28,908 bases of DNA, taken from NCBI GenBank assembly GCA_913041075.1, contig CAJWGZ010000003.1, forward strand, positions 1 through 28,908, in the 5' to 3' direction. Source of the stretch: an uncultured Fidelibacterota bacterium (GTDB lineage Bacteria > Fidelibacterota > Marinisomatia > Marinisomatales > TCS55). Of the stretch, positions 22,833-28,908 are shown piece by piece. Every line of letters starts with the position of its first letter. Position 1 is the stretch's first letter. The notes under the pieces are model-generated. The model worked only from the letters and a program-made list of their open reading frames with translations. It was not told where the DNA came from and did not search any database. The position numbers and the translations under genes were made by a program.

Positions 22833-24935
22833 TTATCTAATAATGACAAATTTAGTTACGGACATATCGCCAGTTTCATTATCAGTAATATGTGCAAGAT
22901 AGATTCCACTAACAAGTAACTGACCACTATCTGATACAGTCTGCAAATCGAGGATATTCCCACCCCATACTTCATCACCAGAACCAGAGTTGTGTTCGAC
23001 AGATTTCACCAGATCCCCGCTTTCGGTGTATATGTTAATTGTGCAGTAACCGGGTATATCCATAAATACGATTTTATTAGGTTCTCCAGGAAAGTTATTT
23101 GCATTCACATTTAATGGATTTGGAACAACCCGAATTGTTTCCAGGGTACCAGCAGGACGGGATCGGTATGCTGCAGCACGCGTCCGATTCAAATTCCAAC
23201 CACTTTCAAGACTGCGCACCACACCATTAGGGCTGGGCGTATTTGACAAACCATCATCAAAGGCAGTCACATAATAAAAATAAGCAACGCTTCGCTGTGC
23301 AGTTGTATCATTAAAGCTGTGGGTGAGAGTAACACCAGAATTTCCACCGCATTCAAATATTCTTGTAAATGAGGAATCTGGACTCCCCGTACTCCGATAG
23401 ACCCTGTAACCCGCGAAATCTGAAGCTTCTTCAGATTCATATCCCCAATTGATTTGGATGTAGTCCGGCAAACCCTGAACATCAATAGAGGGAGCTCTAG
23501 GCGGAACTGGGAGTTCATAATTGTTTTTAACCGCATATTGGGCAGCCCATGCGTTTTTAAAAAGAGAATCTTTTCCTGTTGCTACCCAACAATCTTTCGC
23601 ATAGTCGTTATCATTATCGTATAAATCAGGATGATCTATAAAAGGAGGCGGTAGATTATTTTCACTGTCCCAGGTGGCTGTCCCGTTGTTCCATGCGCGT
23701 CCGATTTCCCGGCCTTTTTCCGGTGAGATAGTTCCCATTACAAAAGCATAAACAAACCGGATACTGTCTCCGAAGGCCAGATCATACGGACCTGAGGAAG
23801 TATGTGCTATTGCCCGCCAATTCCACCAGGGAAATTCTTTGGGATATTTATAACCTTGCTCATCCATCCTAAGAGAATGATATGTGTTCTCATAAGTGTT
23901 TTCGGTTTGATATTCCAGATTGAAGAGTGGACCTCCAAATCCATACTTTAGAACCTCATACAAATTTGCTAACTCACTGGGAGTGTGGCTGGATGCCTCA
24001 AATTTTAGCCAAAATATTTCAACAGTTTGAACACCTGTCATTTGGGGTTGGGTAATATCATCAGATTTATCTGATGCGGATTTATCAGCGTGCAAAAATG
24101 CTTCGCCAACATAAAATGGTCGATTAATAAAATCTTTACTTTTATCAGGATCACCAAAATCATCATAATCAGAATCTGGCCCTCGAGCTGGATAGCCATA
24201 CATTATGCGCAGCGAATCTCCAATCCGTTCACCATAAGTACTGTACCAAGGTGAACCTCTACCAGGTGAATAAAAGTTATTCATGCGCATAAAATAGACA
24301 TCTTCCAGATTCTGTCCTGGTAATTCTATATCCGGGTCATCATCTGTGTTGCCATTATTAATAAATGTCCAGTCATAGATAATAAAATCGTCGTAATCTG
24401 CACTACTCCAAGCAAGAACTTTTTGTTTTAATGTGACTCCCATTATTGTATTAACAGTAGATTCCATCATCAAATCGGCGGTTCCCGGAATTTTCTCTGG
24501 ATTGACTTCATCTCCAGTTAAAGGAAAAGGATCATTTAATATTTCACCATTCACTGTGACAGTAGGAGGCTGATATCGCACGTACTGTTTTAAGGTGTTG
24601 CCTTCATCATCGGCAATTGGCATTGTTATATTTTCATTAGCACCAGCTGTCGCTGTACCCACAACTTTCACTGGCCAGTTTGTACCTGTTTCATCAACCC
24701 AATCTACAGTACCAAAATGCCAACCAGCGTTGTACAGATGGTAATACCTATAGTTATCATAGTAGTAATAAACTGCTCGTGAACCAGCCAATTGGTCTTG
24801 ATCGGTGTTATCGACTACCTTCATTTCCACATTGCCGATCCGTACCCACTTGAAGGTACCAGCATATAGCATCTGAATACCTGTTAGAGATAAAATAATA
24901 TAGACTGCAGAAGTAAGTTTTTTTGTATTATTCAT
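22833..24935 (-). CDS. Large secreted protein with fibronectin-III-like and FlgD/type-IX-like C-terminal domains
   Basis: The 700-aa protein begins with a signal peptide (SAVYIILSLTGIQMLYAG). The long N-terminal part is rich in Tyr, Trp, Asp and Asn, typical of extracellular beta-rich proteins, with no enzymatic motif I recognise. Residues from about 490 to 580 look like a fibronectin type III domain (INWGYESEEASDFAGYRVYRS, then YYVTAFDDG). The last 100 or so residues (IRVVPNPLN, then INIYTESGDLVKSVEH, then SGIYLAHITD, ending TKFVIIR) are the FlgD-like/type IX sorting domain. It lies 19 nt after the receptor gene and is co-transcribed with it. Likely a surface protein working with the receptor in nutrient capture, by inference. 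Confidence 0.8.
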   Translation of the reverse strand: MNNTKKLTSAVYIILSLTGIQMLYAGTFKWVRIGNVEMKVVDNTDQDQLAGSRAVYYYYDNYRYYHLYNAGWHFGTVDWVDETGTNWPVKVVGTATAGANENITMPIADDEGNTLKQYVRYQPPTVTVNGEILNDPFPLTGDEVNPEKIPGTADLMMESTVNTIMGVTLKQKVLAWSSADYDDFIIYDWTFINNGNTDDDPDIELPGQNLEDVYFMRMNNFYSPGRGSPWYSTYGERIGDSLRIMYGYPARGPDSDYDDFGDPDKSKDFINRPFYVGEAFLHADKSASDKSDDITQPQMTGVQTVEIFWLKFEASSHTPSELANLYEVLKYGFGGPLFNLEYQTENTYENTYHSLRMDEQGYKYPKEFPWWNWRAIAHTSSGPYDLAFGDSIRFVYAFVMGTISPEKGREIGRAWNNGTATWDSENNLPPPFIDHPDLYDNDNDYAKDCWVATGKDSLFKNAWAAQYAVKNNYELPVPPRAPSIDVQGLPDYIQINWGYESEEASDFAGYRVYRSTGSPDSSFTRIFECGGNSGVTLTHSFNDTTAQRSVAYFYYVTAFDDGLSNTPSPNGVVRSLESGWNLNRTRAAAYRSRPAGTLETIRVVPNPLNVNANNFPGEPNKIVFMDIPGYCTINIYTESGDLVKSVEHNSGSGDEVWGGNILDLQTVSDSGQLLVSGIYLAHITDNETGDMSVTKFVIIR

Positions 24936-24954
24936 TGTAAGAAATTTGGATTAC

Positions 24955-27900
24955 TTAAAAATTGATTCTAAAACCAAGAGTTATACTTCTGGGATTCAAA
25001 TATGTAAGAAAGCCTCTATTGGGCATGTTAATATGGGGTTTATCATCACTATAGACATCTCCAACCTGATCATCCCCACCGGTATAACCTGCAGCGGTAT
25101 ATTGTTCTTCTTCATACATGGGTAGTTGTAAAGATTCCATATAGTTTCGCCAATCGTCACCACCATCAAATCCTTGCATAGCAATATATTGCAGATCAAA
25201 AACATTATTAATATCAACAAAAACCATTAAATCAAGTTTATTAGTTGAAATATTTTTTCCCATACGCAGATCGGCAGAGTATTGACTTTTCCACTGAAGA
25301 TTATCTTGTAGTTCATAGGTTTCCAACGGATCCCAGGTTATATAGTCTCCAGCTTTCCAACCAAGGAGGATATTTATTTGCCATTGGTCTAATGGATGAG
25401 TACCTAATAATTTTGGTCCCCAAGCCTTCGGTGTATGTAACACCAGATTGGCCCTTAAGAAAGGTCTTGCCAATGGTTTCTCCTGTTTCGGATTCTGGTA
25501 TCCATAGCGCATTTGGTCTCGAGGATTCTCGTAGTAATGATCTCGGCCAATATATCCCCAAGTTTGTACGATGTAATTGTAGTTTATCCAACCAGTGAAC
25601 CAGCGTCCATATCTCTTCTGAACTCTGATCTCTAATCCACGAATATCTTCATAATTGCTATTTTCAGTTGTGGTATAGTTTACGCTTCCGTCAATACTGG
25701 TATACCCAACATAAGCGATCTGATCAGAAACGTCTTTATAATAACCTGATGCATGCACCAGAATCATATTGTTTACATCATATTCAACACCCAATTCATA
25801 GGCTATCGTTTTAGGTATTTCTGCTGAGGGATTTCCAAGAAAATCTATGCCTTGATATGCAGTTCCATAACCTATTTGATACATGTCAATCGATGAAGGC
25901 ATGGAATAAAAATGACCATAGTTGAAGTATAATTTTGCTGCATCGGTAATGGGATGAGAGACACCCAGTCTTGGACTTATTTTCAAATGCCCCTTTGCTG
26001 GTTCTTTTGGTGCTAATTGGGTAAACTCATCCTTAAAGGAGGGAGAAAAATATTTTGAGTATAGATCTACAGTATACCAATCCTGATTAGGAGAGTTATT
26101 GTCCAACCGTAATCCAAGATTAGCTATAAGACCTTTGATTTCGATTTTATCCTGAATGTAGGCCCCCATTCTAATGGGATAAGCCCGATATTGATTTACG
26201 TAGTTGTTTTTAGGAGCGTAGTCAAACTGACTCTGATAAGAGGTGTTCAAATCATCGTAGTTTAATTCAAAGCCTGTCTTTACTTGGTGTTTTTTATTGA
26301 TTTGACTTGTTAAATCAAATTTCACATTCAACGTATTCACTTCGGACTCATCTCGCGTAACACCGCCTAAAGAAGCAAAAACCATCCCGTCTCCAGATGG
26401 GGTATAATTGCTAGCTACTGAGAATCCCAATGGCGCCTGATCCACAGTTACATTTCCAAAGGAACGAATCACAGTTGTGTCACGGATAAAGTCTGGGCCA
26501 TAGCAGGCATTCTTCAGATTAACATTAGAAATCCGAATATTGTAGTATGTGCTGGGACTCAGGACATGATCAAAGGTAAAGCCTACCATTGAACGATAAA
26601 TGTTAAAAGGGTTAAGAGCACTGGGCCAATAAAGTGCAGAACCACCACCATCTGCATATGAATCAGAAGTGGCCAGATAACTCCAAAAAATATCAGAACC
26701 GCTGTTGAGGTACCAGTTATTGCCGGAACCTTCCGGACTAGCAGAAAGGGTGTTAATCTCACCATACAGACCCTCAATTTTAACTTTTATCTTGTTTGTG
26801 GGCTGCATCGTCAACTTAAGATGTGTATTTGATTCGTGGTGAAAATCCCGGACTGCTGGTAAAGCAAACATGTCATTTTTATTATGATGCGAGATATAAA
26901 AGGTCATGTTTCCCAATGCTTTTCCAATTAAAGGAACCGGACCACCAAATCCGATATCTACATTGTAATCCGGTTTGTGACCGTATTGGCCTTCTTTTTG
27001 TCCTAATTCGCTACTGCCTTCAACACGATGGTACCACAAGAAAAGGTCGCGCGCTTGTTGTGGTGTCATATCGTTTGATGGGTCATTGTCTGATAGCAAA
27101 TTAGCAGATACAGAATTCCAGCCAATGAACTCGGGGTAGCTTTCTTGCATATCAGTATTCCAACTACCTTGCTGGGTACCACTCCACATCACCCCTGGTT
27201 CCAAAAATGACCTGAGATAATAATTCATAGGATCAAAAAGTGAGTATCCATCATGTTTAAGCTGGGGAGAATCATACTGTATATCAATTGAACCACTATA
27301 CTTAGATGGTGAGCCTTCTTTAGTAATAATATTGATCAGTCCGGATCGAATATTACCATATTCCGCATTGAACCCGCCCTTAATGATACTTATTTGATCA
27401 ACTGAACTCAGGTTTACCATCATGACCGGCTCATTAGATCTATTATCAACAAAAGACATCCCATCGATCATCAAAGTGGTTTGATCCAAGCCACCACCAC
27501 GAATGAGGTCATTTTCAATACCGGCTTCCAGGTTTATGTAATCCCGTATATCGCGAACTTTTGGAACGGTATTAATATCTTCAGAGAAAATGTGAACTTC
27601 GCTTGCAGAGCGATCCATAATGATGACTTCCCTGTCAGCAGTAACCACAATCTCGGATGCTTCAAGTACCTTTGTTGATAATTCAAAATTAAGGGTAACT
27701 GTATGATCAGAGAGGACCCTGACATCTCTGCTTATAGTAGTCTGATACCCTATCATAGAAACAGATACAGAATAGGTTCCAGGACGTAGATTTAAGATAT
27801 AATATTCACCTTCCAAATCAGTTGCCGATCCTTGAGATGTGCCAACAACAACCACATTTACGCCAGGCAACGGGTCTCCATTATCCCTATCAGTAACCCT

Positions 27901-28029
27901 ACCATATATTTTCCCGGATACTCCGGCCCAGATGAAATTTTGTAGACAAATGCCAATCAGTATGTAGCTTGTCCAAGAATTTGTAAGTGTGTTTATTTTT
28001 TTACGGCATTTTACGGTACTCACTGGCAT
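24955..28029 (-). CDS. TonB-dependent outer-membrane receptor (CarboxypepD-regulatory-like N-terminal domain)
   Basis: The 1024-aa protein has a signal region (WTSYILIGICLQNFIWAG), then a carboxypeptidase-regulatory-like beta-sandwich at about 40-125 (YGRVTDRDNGDPLPGVNVVV). A plug domain follows at about 130-245, including DQTTLMIDGM and IIKGGFNAEYGN, then a long beta-barrel that ends in an aromatic (TLGFRINF), as outer-membrane barrels do. It imports an unknown substrate using the TonB proton-motive system. There is no SusD homologue next to it; instead a FlgD-tail protein and a PorV-like protein follow, an arrangement seen in Marinimicrobia-like genomes. A perfect TATAAT on the minus strand (28052-28057) may be its -10, though the -35 is poor. 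Confidence 0.9.
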   Translation of the reverse strand: MPVSTVKCRKKINTLTNSWTSYILIGICLQNFIWAGVSGKIYGRVTDRDNGDPLPGVNVVVVGTSQGSATDLEGEYYILNLRPGTYSVSVSMIGYQTTISRDVRVLSDHTVTLNFELSTKVLEASEIVVTADREVIIMDRSASEVHIFSEDINTVPKVRDIRDYINLEAGIENDLIRGGGLDQTTLMIDGMSFVDNRSNEPVMMVNLSSVDQISIIKGGFNAEYGNIRSGLINIITKEGSPSKYSGSIDIQYDSPQLKHDGYSLFDPMNYYLRSFLEPGVMWSGTQQGSWNTDMQESYPEFIGWNSVSANLLSDNDPSNDMTPQQARDLFLWYHRVEGSSELGQKEGQYGHKPDYNVDIGFGGPVPLIGKALGNMTFYISHHNKNDMFALPAVRDFHHESNTHLKLTMQPTNKIKVKIEGLYGEINTLSASPEGSGNNWYLNSGSDIFWSYLATSDSYADGGGSALYWPSALNPFNIYRSMVGFTFDHVLSPSTYYNIRISNVNLKNACYGPDFIRDTTVIRSFGNVTVDQAPLGFSVASNYTPSGDGMVFASLGGVTRDESEVNTLNVKFDLTSQINKKHQVKTGFELNYDDLNTSYQSQFDYAPKNNYVNQYRAYPIRMGAYIQDKIEIKGLIANLGLRLDNNSPNQDWYTVDLYSKYFSPSFKDEFTQLAPKEPAKGHLKISPRLGVSHPITDAAKLYFNYGHFYSMPSSIDMYQIGYGTAYQGIDFLGNPSAEIPKTIAYELGVEYDVNNMILVHASGYYKDVSDQIAYVGYTSIDGSVNYTTTENSNYEDIRGLEIRVQKRYGRWFTGWINYNYIVQTWGYIGRDHYYENPRDQMRYGYQNPKQEKPLARPFLRANLVLHTPKAWGPKLLGTHPLDQWQINILLGWKAGDYITWDPLETYELQDNLQWKSQYSADLRMGKNISTNKLDLMVFVDINNVFDLQYIAMQGFDGGDDWRNYMESLQLPMYEEEQYTAAGYTGGDDQVGDVYSDDKPHINMPNRGFLTYLNPRSITLGFRINF

Positions 28030-28092
28030 GCCTTTTTCTTTTTTAGAGAGGATTATAAATTGGTTACTACCTTGGAAAGCGGTTAAAAAAAA

Positions 28093-28118
28093 ACGCCCCT
28101 TAATGTATATAGGGGCGT
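28093..28118. terminator. Bidirectional hairpin terminator
   Basis: ACGCCCC (28093-28099) and GGGGCGT (28112-28118) form a perfect 7-bp GC-rich stem. It is flanked by an A-run on the left and a T-run on the right, so either strand ends in a U-tract. On the minus strand it ends the beta-propeller gene at 28136 and separates it from the receptor operon. Confidence 0.9.
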
Positions 28119-28135
28119 TTTTTAATTAAAGGCTT

Positions 28136-28908
28136 TTACCAAGTATTTTGGGGTACAGCTCCCGTACCATATTCTTCGCCTAAGTGCAATACATATACTG
28201 AACTATCTTGATTTCCAGCAGCTATCCATAACTTATTGTTATGCCATACAGCCTTATTGGGATTTTCGGTTGGAAGTTCCCATACCTCTTCGACAGCGCC
28301 TTGAGGAGTTACTCGAACTAATGTTGAGTTTTCCCAGCCAACCATCAAATAAACATTACCCATACCATCGATAGCCAAACCTGATGGGTTATAGTCTTCG
28401 CTAGCAAGTATCTGAGTGATCGAACTAGCTGTTACAGTATCTCCCACTGCAGGAACTGGTGCTTTATAAAGACCATTACTACCAGAATCATTCTTAGTAT
28501 ACCAATAAAGATCGTCATTATAAAGACGGAAAGGAGATCCCCATGCTCCAGAGGATTTCAGTAATTCGACCTCATTATCAGTATTAGCTAGTCGACGGTA
28601 AATAGTTCCATCAGCTGTTCCAATGTACATATTCCCATCACTATCCCAATCGAAATCAAATGGGTTATTAACATACATGTCTGGCATCCAAGTTTCATAA
28701 TCACCGCCTGCTGGAGAGATTCGAACTATACCATAGTCACCCCAAACAACTGCAGCGTAAAGGTAACCATCCGGACCAATATGCATTTCTCCTTCACCCC
28801 AATGTGTTTGACCAAAATAACTTTCTTCTCCTTCAGGTGTTATCTTGAATACATCTGCTGGATCTTGCCCGCGTGCATACAAGTTCCCATCTGCATCGAA
28901 AGCGAGTC
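28136..28908 (-). CDS. NHL/SMP-30-like beta-propeller protein, 5' end beyond the window
   Basis: The reading frame is open to the right edge (LAFDADGNLYARGQDP precedes the first visible TTG), so the gene is 5'-truncated; about 256 residues are visible. Repeats such as FDFDWDSDGNMYIGTADGTIYR and LAIDGMGNVYLMVGWENSTLVRVTPQG are NHL-type blades of a beta-propeller. Relatives include SMP-30/gluconolactonase-like and vgb/streptogramin-lyase-like proteins, often secreted. Whether it has a signal peptide cannot be seen. It ends 18 nt before a strong terminator, so it is transcribed separately from the receptor operon. Ligand or enzymatic activity is unknown. Confidence 0.75.
   Translation of the reverse strand, partial: LAFDADGNLYARGQDPADVFKITPEGEESYFGQTHWGEGEMHIGPDGYLYAAVVWGDYGIVRISPAGGDYETWMPDMYVNNPFDFDWDSDGNMYIGTADGTIYRRLANTDNEVELLKSSGAWGSPFRLYNDDLYWYTKNDSGSNGLYKAPVPAVGDTVTASSITQILASEDYNPSGLAIDGMGNVYLMVGWENSTLVRVTPQGAVEEVWELPTENPNKAVWHNNKLWIAAGNQDSSVYVLHLGEEYGTGAVPQNTW

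Overview
The window looks like a chromosome segment of an AT-rich, Gram-negative bacterium of the Bacteroidetes/Marinimicrobia (SAR406)/Ignavibacteria type. The evidence is a TonB-dependent receptor with a carboxypeptidase-regulatory-like N-terminal domain, a PorV/PorQ-type outer-membrane protein, and a secreted protein with a C-terminal FlgD/type-IX-like sorting domain. Candidatus Neomarinimicrobiota is my best guess, by inference only. I saw no tRNA, rRNA, CRISPR array, transposase or integrase.

Region 1 (98-19057, all minus strand) is a run of 20 closely spaced or overlapping genes that reads as one operon of about 19 kb, or a few co-transcribed units. Reading 5' to 3' on the minus strand, the order is: metal-dependent amidohydrolase; Sll0783/MSMEG_0572-family protein; a 302-bp gap with a strong hairpin; MSMEG_0568-family radical SAM enzyme; Sll0786-type GNAT; Sll0787-type AIR-synthase-like protein; CoA-disulfide-reductase-like flavoprotein; small unknown protein; OsmC protein; DUF1116 (AllG/YlbE-like); small unknown protein; FdrA (AllF); FmdB-type zinc ribbon; MSMEG_0565-family glycosyltransferase; unknown protein of about 300 aa; ComA-like phosphosulfolactate synthase; argininosuccinate-lyase-like protein; adenylosuccinate-lyase-like protein; D-cysteine-desulfhydrase/ACC-deaminase-like PLP enzyme; second FmdB zinc ribbon; DUF2877 (AllH-like).

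Two known modules are therefore interleaved. One is most of a Nit1C-type cluster (Sll0783, radical SAM, GNAT, AIR-synthase-like, MSMEG_0565 glycosyltransferase), but the nitrilase that defines Nit1C is absent. The other is a complete AllF/AllG/AllH set, the proteins known in E. coli as oxamate carbamoyltransferase. They are joined by two fumarase/aspartase-superfamily lyases, a ComA-like enzyme, a PLP enzyme and thiol-active proteins (OsmC, Cys-flavoprotein). I do not recognise this combination. It suggests an undescribed pathway for a small nitrogen- and perhaps sulfur-containing compound; the direction (synthesis or breakdown) and the substrate cannot be read from sequence.

Region 2 (19058-19595) is an AT-rich divergent control region with a 21-bp near-perfect palindrome and a 12-bp tandem repeat, followed by a small plus-strand HTH gene that may regulate the operon, and a hairpin between convergent genes.

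Region 3 (19638-21743, minus) holds fabA and a membrane fatty-acid-hydroxylase/sterol-desaturase protein. The latter lies behind a promoter-like element whose exact architecture recurs at positions 1-38.

Region 4 (21802-28908, minus) is an envelope locus: TonB-dependent receptor, then a secreted FlgD-tail protein, then a PorV/PorQ-like protein. It is bounded by two good hairpin terminators. Upstream is the 3' part of a beta-propeller (NHL-type) gene cut by the window edge.
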